From the NCBI GenBank assembly GCA_022563115.1, contig JADFNY010000130.1:1-9046 (forward strand): a stretch of DNA of 9,046 bases, written 5' to 3'. Positions within the stretch are counted from its first letter, which is position 1. Each line of letters begins with the position of its first letter. Below, piece by piece: positions 1 to 8,459 of this stretch. The position numbers and the translations under genes are program-made. The DNA comes from Acidobacteriota bacterium (lineage in GTDB: Bacteria > Acidobacteriota > UBA890). Below the pieces are notes generated by a model. The model was not told the origin of the DNA. It did not search any database and saw only the letters and a list, made by a program, of their open reading frames with translations.

Positions 1-638
1 AGTAGCCGGTCGTCCTCGCGCAGGCCGCGTGCCCACAGCCGGGCGCGCGCCGAAAGCTCCCAAAGTCGCTGATAGACGCCTCGGATCCTCTCTTCCGACC
101 CCCGCGTGTCGGCCTTCAGATCACCACGGCGAAAGCCGAAATCCGGGTCGACCAGATCGGCGGCCCGCAGCAGGTCGGGAAGCAAAACGGCGCGCAGCTC
201 GTCGTGGTTGCGGAGCCCGGTGCCAGAGACGGTGATGACGAGGTACGCAGGGATGCCCTCGCCACGCTGCTCCTGACTCTCCCAGAGCTCCGCGCCGTCC
301 TCGCCGGGGCCGGCGGCGGCGCGCACCACAACGCACTCGAGCTCGGAGCGCAGCCTCGGAAACGGCTCGAGCCAGCGAGGGATCCACGCGGCGTTGCCGA
401 GCTCGGTGAACAAGGTCGCGAAATGATCGCGGAAGGCAGCTTCGCGCTCCGCGCCTTCTGGCAGTTGATAGAGTGCATCGAGCTTCCGGCGGTGGTCGAA
501 GCGCAGCCGCTGCAGCTTCAAGGATTCGCCGCCGAGTCCACCCTGCTCGATCGCCCAACGCACCGCGTCTTCGATCAACCCCGGCTCATACTCGATCGGT
601 GCCAGGGCACCGGTCGTGCCCGCCGCCGGCCGCCTCAC
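1..638 (-). CDS. Unknown protein Y, last visible gene of the operon; 3' end cut by window edge
   Basis: An open minus-strand frame starts at a GTG at 638-636 that shares bases with the TGA stop of the chaperone gene (GTGA), so translation is probably coupled. It stays open for about 212 codons and leaves the window at base 1, so its true length is unknown. The product begins VRRPAGTTGALAPIEYEPG. It is hydrophilic, rich in Arg, Glu and Leu, with no signal peptide or membrane segment, so probably cytoplasmic. Visible stretches include a helical, charged segment with FDHRRKLDALY near residues 47-57, a strand-like AYLVITVSG near 134-142, and LLRAADLVDPDFGF near 160-173. I see no Fe-S cysteine motif, P-loop or HExxH. 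I do not recognise the family with confidence. Its place after the TorD-like chaperone suggests a maturation or accessory role for the molybdoenzyme, by context only. Reading frames on other strands here have compositions typical of shadows. Confidence 0.72.
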   Translation of the reverse strand, partial: MRRPAAGTTGALAPIEYEPGLIEDAVRWAIEQGGLGGESLKLQRLRFDHRRKLDALYQLPEGAEREAAFRDHFATLFTELGNAAWIPRWLEPFPRLRSELECVVVRAAAGPGEDGAELWESQEQRGEGIPAYLVITVSGTGLRNHDELRAVLLPDLLRAADLVDPDFGFRRGDLKADTRGSEERIRGVYQRLWELSARARLWARGLREDDRL

Positions 639-1443
639 GGTTTTCGTCCGGCGGGCGACCGCGATGTGAGGGGCAGCGAGCCGTCGTCGCCGGGGTTGAG
701 CTGACACTCGAAGCATGCCCCTTCCGGCTCGTAGCTGTCCGGATGGGCGACGGGCAGCTCGGTGAACGGCGGCAAACCGAGGGCGGCGCGCTCGGCGGCG
801 GCGAAACTGCGTACGAACCGTGCGAATCCCTTGTAGAAGGTCGAGGCGGTACGCGCTTCCAGCTGGTTGCCGAACGCTGGCAGCCACCAGCCGAGATGCT
901 CGGCAAAGAAACGGCGCTGCGCCTGGCGGCAGGACTCAGCGTGCGCGTTGTCCAGGCCCCGATCGGTGGCGTAGAGCTGGCGGGCGATGAGGATCTGCAG
1001 AAACTCTGCCTCGAACGACAGGTGATCGATCCGGTCGCGGGCACTGGAGGAACGATCGAGGTTGAAGGCGTGGTAGAAGCCGGCGATATCGGCGAGCTGC
1101 TGCGAGCGGAAGGTGACGTCGCGGCTGGCGTAGTACTCGTTCTCGTAGGGCGGGCAGTCCTTGCTGATGCTGTGTCCGAAGACCTCGAGATAGAAGCCAG
1201 AAACGCCCTCTTCGTCGGGAAACAAGACCGTCGCGTCGATGTCGGCGGGATCGAGCTCGCCGGGGCCGAGCTCTGCAGGCCGGAACGCGGGGTCGTCGCG
1301 GATGAAATCGAGCGCCGCGGTGACGACCGCCCGGAAGTCGGGATTGCGCAGGAGCTCGAAGCGCGGATCGCGCGGCGGCAAGGGTGCCAGGCTCAGGTAG
1401 CGATAGAGATTGGCACGGGCGAGGTCGGCGGCCGGGTCCATCA

Positions 1444-1444
<1 letters not shown>
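635..1444 (-). CDS. TorD/NarJ-like molybdoenzyme chaperone (D subunit)
   Basis: This 269-residue cytoplasmic protein fits the TorD/DmsD/NarJ chaperone superfamily, whose members bind the apo-catalytic subunit, aid molybdenum cofactor insertion and hold back Tat export until folding is complete. Motifs seen are CPPYENEYY at residues 97-105, followed by a helix RSQQLADIAGFYHAFNL at 113-129, and DHLSFEAEFLQIL at 140-152. These resemble the conserved CPPYE and DHLxxELEFL signatures of chaperones encoded with type II DMSO reductases (EbdD, DdhD, SerD). An N-terminal helix carries LARANLYRYLSLA. The C-terminal tail (about 225-269) holds a CFEC pair at 244-247. The ATG at 1444 overlaps the TGA of the beta gene by one base (TGATG), and a second ATG follows immediately, so either could be used. 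The client is inferred to be the 1161-residue alpha subunit of the same operon. Family call firm; client by context. Confidence 0.9.
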
Positions 1445-2735
<1,291 letters not shown>

Positions 2736-2739
<4 letters not shown>

Positions 2740-3149
2740 GGCTGTCCGTCCTCGTCAGGGGTGCCCGGCATCTCGATCTGTACCAACTTCGAGCGCCGCG
2801 CCGGAGGCTCCTCGATGATCGACTCGCTCACCCGGAAGACGCCGCACTCGGCCAGGACTTCCTCGATCAGGGCGCGCACCGCTCGTTCACCTTTGGCGCT
2901 GTATACCGGGTGAACGCCGGCGTATTGCGGCTGGCGGAACAGCTCCAGGATCTGCTCGCCGTCGTAGCCCATCGCCGCGTATTCCTCGACAAAGCAACGG
3001 GCCAGAAACTCGACGTCGCCGCCCGGGACCATCGTGCCGACGAGATCCATCGGGTCGGTCGGCTCAGCCTGTTTGGCCGCACCGAAGTTCGACACCAACT
3101 CGTTGGAGCGCTGCTGCTTCTCAGGGACCTGCTGGTCGGGGTGATCCAT
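2736..3149 (-). CDS. Small unknown protein X between alpha and beta subunit genes
   Basis: This encodes 137 residues. The frame stays open upstream to 3545, but that part lies inside the alpha gene and has shadow composition. The ATG at 3149 has a Shine-Dalgarno GAGG six bases ahead and sits 8 bases after the alpha stop, so I choose it. The TGA overlaps the beta ATG (ATGA). The protein is hydrophilic with no signal peptide, membrane segment or CxxC pair; its only cysteines are C52 and C102. It has a polar N-terminus (1-32) and a compact middle with DLVGTMVPGGDVEFLARCF (35-53), an acidic helix through EQILELFRQPQYAG (65-78), and a second helix AVRALIEEVLAECG (90-103). The tail is acidic and Pro-rich. 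I do not recognise the family. Translational coupling to both core subunits suggests an assembly factor, A-B joining factor or minor subunit, by inference only. Confidence 0.82.
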
Positions 3150-3157
3150 GAGCGTCC

Positions 3158-6100
3158 TCAGCCTTTCTCGACTTTGGTCAAGGTGCCGCCGAGGTAGGCC
3201 TCGAAGACGGCGTTCTCGTGTCCCGGCGTGCGCCCGGTCCGCGCCGGGGCCCACACGCCGGTGCCGCCGATCCCCCCGGGCTCCGCCTTGGTGATCTTGA
3301 CCAGGGTCTCTTTCGGCACCGTGTTGACCGCGTGGTTGTCGACTTCGAAGCCGAAGACGTATCCCATGGCGCCGGCCTTCTTGTGGAAGAGACCATCGGT
3401 CTGGTGCATCGGCATCAACCACATGCGGGTGATCGACTGGTGCGACCCGTAGCGATAGGAAGCCTGGTACCCCGTGTCTTCGGCCAACGCTCGGCCGTCG
3501 GCGCGGTTCTCGTGGGCCCGCACCGTACGCGGGGTGGCGATCCAACCGGTGTGCTTCATGATCGTGAACTCATAGGGCAGACCCGGGTTGAACTTCACCC
3601 GCACCATGCAGCGGTAGGCGTGATAGGCGGCGTCGCCGGGCCGCCAGCCAACATAGGGCCGGTCGGCGGCGTTGGCGTCGACGTAGACGTAGTCGCCGTC
3701 CTCGAGGCCGAGATCCATGGCGGCCTGCGGGTTCATCTGGATCTGCCGATCCGAGACCCCGGGAGAGCGCTTGTCGACGCGCAGCGGATCGCCGAAGTTG
3801 GTCGACCAGATCCAGTGCCAATCGACCACCGACCACGAGGAATGCGTCGTGTGGCGACTCTTGGGCGTCGAGCAGTAGAACTTGTAGCCCCGCTCCCAAA
3901 GGGGGTTGGTGGTCTGTTTGACCTGCTCCCAGGCCATCTTGACGTTGCGCACCTGTCGCTCCCCGGCGCCGATGGCGTCGAGGGGGATGCCGTAGTCGCG
4001 CGGGCGCACGAAGGGGCTCGTCGAGACGATCACGTTCGGCAGGTAGGGCGTCGCCTCGACCCCCTCGCGGTGAACGATGAGGTTCTCCCCGTACTCGATC
4101 GCCTCGGGCAGATCACAGTAAGAGGCCAGCCGGCCGCAGTCGGTGTAGAAGGGAACCGAGTCATGGATCTGCTCCCAGAACGGGACTCGTGGATAGGTGC
4201 GGAACAGGAACAGCGCCGCTCCCGGCTCGCCGCCGTACTCGCCCTCCATCATCCGGTCGATGGAGTAGGGGCCGTCCTCACCGCGGGTCGTCGAGCAATT
4301 GTCGAGAACCCGCTGGATGTAGACCCTGGCCTTCTTCTCGGTAATGAATCGGAAATAGTCGGAGAAACGTTGATCGCCGGTCTCGTCGGTCAGCGCGTCG
4401 GCAACGCCGGCAAAGATGGCGGCGTCGTCTTTGGAATCGTAGATAGGATCGATGCCGTCCCCGCCCCAGGCCTGGATGAACGGGTTCGAGCAGGAGCCGC
4501 CGATCTCGAGGTCCTGGAACTCGGCCCAGGAGTTGGCCGGCAACACGACGTCGGAGAATTCGGCCGAGCCGGTCCACTCGATCTGCTGATCGACGATCAT
4601 GTCGACCTTGGGGTTGACGTGCTGGACGATCTCGTAGATCCACTTGGCCTGATTGAGGAAGTTGGCGTTGTTGTACCAGATGAGCTTGGTGGGGCTGGGC
4701 ATGTGGGTGCGGCCGGTGAACAGCTTGCGGCCGTCTTCTGGGGTGTTGACGATCAGCGGTTTGTCGCCATAGGCCCAGTAGGAGACTTCCTCTCCCTTCA
4801 TCGTGTTGCGCAAATGCTCGCCGGTAATGCGGACGTTCTCGTCGAGGACCGGGTTGAAGGGGTCCTCTTGCACGTAGCTGGCCGCGCCCGGGCCGCTCCA
4901 CGGCGACCCTTGGAACACCCCCCCCTTGTAGTTGCCGGCCCAGGTGTAGACCCCCGCGCCGAAGGTCCCGTAGTTGCCGGTCAGCATCATCACGAAGAAG
5001 CAGGCGCGGTTGTGGAGGGTGGCGTGGAAGTAGTGGTTGATGCCCTCGCCGAAGTGGATGGCGGCGGGCTTCAACGTCGCCAGGTCCATGGCCAGCTCGC
5101 GGACTTTGGCGGCCGGGGCCCCGGAGATCTCCTCGACGGTTTCGAGGTCGTAATCGCGCAGGTGGATGCGGTACATCTCCATGATCGGCATGACCTCGAC
5201 GGCATCGCCGTCGACGGTCTCGACGGTGTAGCTTCCTGAAAGCGCCGGGTCGACTCCGGTCTTGGTCCCGACTTCCTCGCGGCTAATCGGGACGAAGCTC
5301 TCCGAGCCGTTGTCGTAGACGACGAAGTCGCCGATCCGCTCGCGCTGCTCCTCGGTCAGACCCTGTTGCTCGTAGGAGACGGTGAGCGGCTTGAGCTGGT
5401 AGTCGGCGAAGATTTCCTCGGGGCGGAGGCGCTCGAGCGTGTCCGTTCGGACCAGCAGGGGAAGGTCGGTGAAACGTTTGACGAAGTCCTCGTCGTAGAG
5501 ATCCTCCTCGATGAGAATCCGTGCCACGCCGAGGAAGACCGCCAGATCGCCGAGACCCGGGCGGACGCTGAGCCACTCGTCGGCCTTGGTTCCGGGGGCG
5601 TTGTACTCCGGGGCGATCGACCAGATCTTCATACCCCTTTCCATGCCCTCGATGAACCAGTGGGCCTCCGGCATCTTGTTCTCGACCAGGTTCTTGCCGA
5701 CCTGGATGTGAAGCCGGGAGTGGCGCAGGTCGTTCAGATCGACGTCCGAGGTCTGCAGACCGGTGACAAACGGAGTCCCCGGCGCCTGGTCGCCGCGCCA
5801 GGTGTACTCCGTCCAGTCGCGTGCCCCCTTGGCCTCCTCGGCACTCACTCCGCGCACGTGGTGATCGACGAGCCCGATCATGTTGGCGAAGCGGAAGATG
5901 CCGAACTTGCCCACCAGGCCATGCAGCGGCAGGCACGAGCCGATCTTCATGGTTCGGGTCCCGGCGCCCTCCCAGTGGGTCAGCATCTCTTCCACGCAGC
6001 CGTCGGCGAGGAGCCGGCGGCGTCCCTCGTCGCCGCTGTAGGTGCCGGCAATCGCCAATATGGCGCGGGCCACGTAGCTGGACGCCTCCGCCCAGGAGAC

Positions 6101-6643
6101 CGCCACGAAGGTGTCGTTGCCCCGATCGTCGAACTTGAAGCGGGTGCGCAACGACGGGTCGTCGCTCAGCGACGGAAATCCGGCGTCTGCCCAGTCTTTC
6201 CATCCCTGGCGCAGGACCGGGCCTTTGAGCCGATGCGGGCCGTAGATGCGCCGGTGGAAGGTATATCCCTTCGGACAGCCGCGCGGATTCCAGGCGACGG
6301 TCGAGTGGTTCCCGTACAGGTCGCCGTATCTTTGAACGTCGTAGTTTTGCTCCATGCGCACGATTACTCCGTTGCGCACGAAGGCGCGCATGCGGCACAT
6401 GTGGGTGTCGTTGGGGGCGCAGACCCAGGTAAAGGAGCGGTCGTAGCGGTATTGGTCTCGGTAGACGCTTTCCCAGTCGCGGTCGGGATAGGCGGCCAGC
6501 GGGTTGTCGACGGTAACGATGCTGCTGAGTCCGCCGTCGCCGTCGAACAAGCCGCATCCGAGCTGCACCCCAGCGGTGCCGGCGGCGGCCAGGGCGGCGA
6601 GGAATGAACGGCGATTCATGCCGAGGTTACCGTCGCTGCTCAT
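3158..6643 (-). CDS. nxrA-like: Molybdopterin catalytic alpha subunit, NXR-like (type II DMSO reductase family)
   Basis: This 1161-residue subunit should carry Mo-bis-MGD and one Fe-S cluster (FS0) and act in the periplasm. A twin-arginine signal is seen as MNRRSFLAALAAAG (9-22). FS0 ligands appear as C75, D79, C83 and C123, with Cys and Asp at the places held by His and the first Cys in NarG. D285 in YTWRGDQAPG matches the Mo-ligating Asp of the type II family. ENKMPEAHWFIE (321-332), FGEGINHYFHA (531-541) and SDVVLPANSWAE (697-708) are conserved cofactor-domain stretches, and the C-terminal dinucleotide-binding domain spans about 960-1130. The stretch from YRDQYRYDRSFTW (61-73) to GPHRLKGP (135-142) resembles NxrA of Nitrospira from memory. 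The ATG at 6643 is chosen over the one at 6691 because AGGAG lies eight bases ahead and the longer form would overlap the upstream gene. EbdA, SerA, ClrA and DdhA are weaker alternatives; the substrate (nitrite or nitrate) is inferred. Confidence 0.92.
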   Translation of the reverse strand: MSSDGNLGMNRRSFLAALAAAGTAGVQLGCGLFDGDGGLSSIVTVDNPLAAYPDRDWESVYRDQYRYDRSFTWVCAPNDTHMCRMRAFVRNGVIVRMEQNYDVQRYGDLYGNHSTVAWNPRGCPKGYTFHRRIYGPHRLKGPVLRQGWKDWADAGFPSLSDDPSLRTRFKFDDRGNDTFVAVSWAEASSYVARAILAIAGTYSGDEGRRRLLADGCVEEMLTHWEGAGTRTMKIGSCLPLHGLVGKFGIFRFANMIGLVDHHVRGVSAEEAKGARDWTEYTWRGDQAPGTPFVTGLQTSDVDLNDLRHSRLHIQVGKNLVENKMPEAHWFIEGMERGMKIWSIAPEYNAPGTKADEWLSVRPGLGDLAVFLGVARILIEEDLYDEDFVKRFTDLPLLVRTDTLERLRPEEIFADYQLKPLTVSYEQQGLTEEQRERIGDFVVYDNGSESFVPISREEVGTKTGVDPALSGSYTVETVDGDAVEVMPIMEMYRIHLRDYDLETVEEISGAPAAKVRELAMDLATLKPAAIHFGEGINHYFHATLHNRACFFVMMLTGNYGTFGAGVYTWAGNYKGGVFQGSPWSGPGAASYVQEDPFNPVLDENVRITGEHLRNTMKGEEVSYWAYGDKPLIVNTPEDGRKLFTGRTHMPSPTKLIWYNNANFLNQAKWIYEIVQHVNPKVDMIVDQQIEWTGSAEFSDVVLPANSWAEFQDLEIGGSCSNPFIQAWGGDGIDPIYDSKDDAAIFAGVADALTDETGDQRFSDYFRFITEKKARVYIQRVLDNCSTTRGEDGPYSIDRMMEGEYGGEPGAALFLFRTYPRVPFWEQIHDSVPFYTDCGRLASYCDLPEAIEYGENLIVHREGVEATPYLPNVIVSTSPFVRPRDYGIPLDAIGAGERQVRNVKMAWEQVKQTTNPLWERGYKFYCSTPKSRHTTHSSWSVVDWHWIWSTNFGDPLRVDKRSPGVSDRQIQMNPQAAMDLGLEDGDYVYVDANAADRPYVGWRPGDAAYHAYRCMVRVKFNPGLPYEFTIMKHTGWIATPRTVRAHENRADGRALAEDTGYQASYRYGSHQSITRMWLMPMHQTDGLFHKKAGAMGYVFGFEVDNHAVNTVPKETLVKITKAEPGGIGGTGVWAPARTGRTPGHENAVFEAYLGGTLTKVEKG

Positions 6644-6651
6644 GGATTCAG

Positions 6652-6656
6652 CTCCT
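6652..6656 (-). promoter_or_regulatory. Shine-Dalgarno site that fixes the alpha subunit start
   Basis: The minus strand reads AGGTAGGAGCTGAATCC just before the ATG at 6643. AGGAG lies eight bases from that ATG and overlaps the TAG stop (6657-6655) of the cytochrome gene, so termination and re-initiation are probably linked. This supports starting the protein at MSSDGN rather than 16 codons upstream. Confidence 0.75.
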
Positions 6657-8280
6657 ACCTGTCGGGGGACTCGAGCTCGAGTGTTATCCACTGCGAGACC
6701 AGCTTCGTACCGTTTCGATCGCCCGCACCGCCGTCCCAGATAGCGACGGCGAACGGCACCCGCGCGATCGAGAAGTCGGCTTCGAGCTGCGGGTTGCGGG
6801 ACTGGATGGGGGCCGAGAAGACGACGCGGTAGATGCCGTCGTTCCAGACCCCGTTGCCTTCGGCGCGCATCTGATCGGCGGGCCTCGTTGTCAGGGAGCC
6901 GTAGCCGGCTGCCGCCAGGCTATGCACCGGTCGCGTCGCCAGAGCGGGATTCGAAACGGGGTTGCCGGCATCACGTCCGGTGACGTAAGGGGCGGCTTGC
7001 TCGACCGCAGCCCCGTTGCCCTGGAAGCCGGGTTCGCTTGCGGACCCCTCGGCGAAGGGATATCGATCGGCGACAACGTCGGGATAGACGGATTCCAATC
7101 CGAGCATCTCGCCGCGCTCGCGCGCCGCTTGCCGGGCAGCGCGCCAGTACCATATCTCGACCTCGTTTCCCGGCCCAGGTTGGCCCATCAAGAACGGCGG
7201 GATATCGGTCAGCGCAAACTGCATCGCCGCGGCATCCGAGAAGTCTTGGGTGCGCAACGCCTCGGCGTTGTGGGTGGCGTCGCGCCATTCCAGCAAGAGG
7301 GCGATCTGCTCGCCGACGCGGGCGGCGCGCACGGTCGCAATCGGCGAATAGCCGGAGCGAAACCACAGGGGTCGCACGTATACGCGATGTTCGGGCACCG
7401 CGTCCCAGCCGGAGGCGGCCGGATCGTCCAGGATGCCGGCGTCGTCGACGCTCGTCACGACGAGCGGGCCGGGGTCGCCGGCGGTTGGCTGAGCCTCTCC
7501 GCCGGGAGTCAGGGAAAGGACGTAGTAGACGAGAGCCCAGGCTTGCTCGTCGCTCTCGATTGCGGAGGCGTAGGAGGGCATCGGTGTTCCCTCCATGCCG
7601 GTCAGGAAAGTCCGGTACAGATCTTCCGGCCGGCCGCCACTCTTGTAGATGCCGTGGGTGAAGTCGACAGCCGGGAAGGGGGTGCCCTCACTGTCGACCA
7701 GTCCCGGCGCCGAGGGGCCATCGCCCTTGCCCTCCGGACCGTGGCACTGGGCGCAACGGAAAGTCGCGTAGACCTCGCGGCCGGCTGCAACGAGCTCCGG
7801 TGAGCTTGGCGGCGCCGGTGGGAGTCGCAGCAGCTCGTCGTCGGCAACCGGGGTAGCCGTCGCGAATCTGGGGGCGAGCGACTTCACATGTTGCACGGCC
7901 GCGCCGACTTGGTCTTCGGTCAGCAGCTCGCCGAAGGCGAACATGGCCGTCCCGGGGATTCCGTTCGAGACGGTTCGGATGAGGTCCTCGTCGGTGGGCA
8001 TCTTGCCCATCGGGGTCGAGCGCAACTTGAACCTGCCGGCGGCGAAGTTGCGCGGCTTCGGGAACAGCAGATACGAAGCGGGACCCTGGCCGTTGCCCTC
8101 CGGCCCATGACACACGGCGCAATAGCGCTCGTAGACAGCTTCCCCGTCGACGAGCGCTGTGGCCCGGGGTGACGATCCGGCGCAGCCGACTGCCGTGCCG
8201 CAGCCCAAGACCGCGAGCAGCACCAGAGTGGGCGGAATCCCTCGAGGGCGCGGGGAGCAAATGGTGGATGATCGGACCAT
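6655..8280 (-). CDS. nxrC-like: Exported cytochrome: two c-type haem domains fused to an ethylbenzene-dehydrogenase-gamma-like haem b domain (NxrC-like)
   Basis: This 541-residue protein is the likely gamma subunit or electron outlet of the molybdoenzyme. A hydrophobic segment (about 15-33) follows a basic N-terminus. C33 in AVGCAG is a possible lipobox cysteine, so it may be a lipoprotein. Two CxxCH sites are present: CAVCH at 54-58, with M113 in GTAMFAFG a possible distal ligand, and CAQCH at 176-180, with M234 in GTPMPSYA. Residues 271-540 match the haem b domain of the EbdC/DdhC/SerC/NxrC family. M365 in PPFLMGQPGPG, followed by VEIWYWRA, and K526 in GTKLVSQW fit the Met and Lys axial ligands. 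Their spacing, 161 residues, is almost that of Met101 and Lys263 recalled for ethylbenzene dehydrogenase. EbdC itself has only the haem b domain. AGGAGG lies five bases before the ATG. The alpha gene follows after 11 bases. Confidence 0.9.
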   Translation of the reverse strand: MVRSSTICSPRPRGIPPTLVLLAVLGCGTAVGCAGSSPRATALVDGEAVYERYCAVCHGPEGNGQGPASYLLFPKPRNFAAGRFKLRSTPMGKMPTDEDLIRTVSNGIPGTAMFAFGELLTEDQVGAAVQHVKSLAPRFATATPVADDELLRLPPAPPSSPELVAAGREVYATFRCAQCHGPEGKGDGPSAPGLVDSEGTPFPAVDFTHGIYKSGGRPEDLYRTFLTGMEGTPMPSYASAIESDEQAWALVYYVLSLTPGGEAQPTAGDPGPLVVTSVDDAGILDDPAASGWDAVPEHRVYVRPLWFRSGYSPIATVRAARVGEQIALLLEWRDATHNAEALRTQDFSDAAAMQFALTDIPPFLMGQPGPGNEVEIWYWRAARQAARERGEMLGLESVYPDVVADRYPFAEGSASEPGFQGNGAAVEQAAPYVTGRDAGNPVSNPALATRPVHSLAAAGYGSLTTRPADQMRAEGNGVWNDGIYRVVFSAPIQSRNPQLEADFSIARVPFAVAIWDGGAGDRNGTKLVSQWITLELESPDR

Positions 8281-8285
8281 CGATC

Positions 8286-8291
8286 CCTCCT
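8286..8291 (-). promoter_or_regulatory. Strong Shine-Dalgarno site for the cytochrome gene
   Basis: The minus strand reads GTAGGAGGGATCG directly before the ATG at 8280. The AGGAGG core lies five bases upstream of the start codon, the strongest ribosome binding site in the window. This agrees with the gene being the first of the operon. Confidence 0.75.
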
Positions 8292-8346
8292 ACGATTCTC
8301 GTGCCGCGGGTGGTTGCGGCCAGACTCATTCATCTTTATTACGACC

Positions 8347-8356
8347 CTGATATCAG
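8347..8356. promoter_or_regulatory. Perfect 10-base palindrome near the candidate promoter, possible operator
   Basis: CTGATATCAG is a perfect palindrome placed just downstream of the candidate -10, around where transcription would start. It could be a short regulator site, but it does not match the FNR/NarR-type TTGAT-N4-ATCAA pattern. Ten-base palindromes also arise by chance. Confidence 0.25.
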
Positions 8357-8358
8357 TT

Positions 8359-8388
8359 ATTTTTGCACTCCACAGCCGCGATTGTCAA
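8359..8388 (-). promoter_or_regulatory. Candidate sigma70-type promoter of the molybdoenzyme operon
   Basis: On the minus strand a perfect TTGACA (8388-8383) is followed after 18 bases by AAAAAT (8364-8359), a moderate -10 match. It lies in the only AT-rich stretch of the window, about 80-110 bases ahead of the cytochrome gene start, leaving room for a 5' leader. Alternative -10 registers one or two bases either way, or a different sigma factor, are possible. Prediction by eye only. Confidence 0.45.
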
Positions 8389-8400
8389 ACTAGGTGTTCG

Positions 8401-8431
8401 TGCACAGCGTGCAGGGCGGGCAGCCGGCCCT
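8401..8431. other. GC-rich inverted repeats after the VIT-family gene
   Basis: Two short perfect inverted repeats lie side by side: TGCAC/GTGCA with a 3-base loop (8401-8413) and AGGGC/GCCCT with a 9-base loop (8413-8431). They sit between the VIT-family stop at 8460 and the candidate operon promoter, where a terminator might be. There is no T-run after either on the minus strand, so they are not canonical intrinsic terminators. They might slow transcription or mean nothing. Confidence 0.25.
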
Positions 8432-8459
8432 CGCGGATGCGACCGCCGCCGCCCACGCT

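Noticed and set aside
3150..3545. An N-terminal extension of gene X into the alpha gene
   Set aside because: The extra 132 residues are Arg- and His-rich with shadow composition, while the ATG at 3149 has a GAGG site and lies just after the alpha stop.
3218..5239. A 673-codon open frame on the plus strand opposite the alpha subunit
   Set aside because: It is antisense to a gene with clear family motifs. Its product is rich in Gly, Val, Asp, Arg and His repeats typical of the reverse of GC-rich coding sequence, and shows no domain.
6644..6691. Start of the alpha subunit 16 codons upstream at 6691
   Set aside because: It would overlap the cytochrome gene, lacks the strong ribosome binding site seen before 6643, and would push the twin-arginine motif unusually far from the N-terminus.
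5366..7803. Two long plus-strand frames (5366-6607 and 6604-7803) opposite the alpha and cytochrome genes
   Set aside because: Both mirror well-supported minus-strand genes, have shadow composition and contain no recognisable motif.
8401..8431. Intrinsic terminator for the VIT-family gene
   Set aside because: The stems are only five base pairs long and neither is followed by a T-run on the minus strand, so I list them only as inverted repeats.
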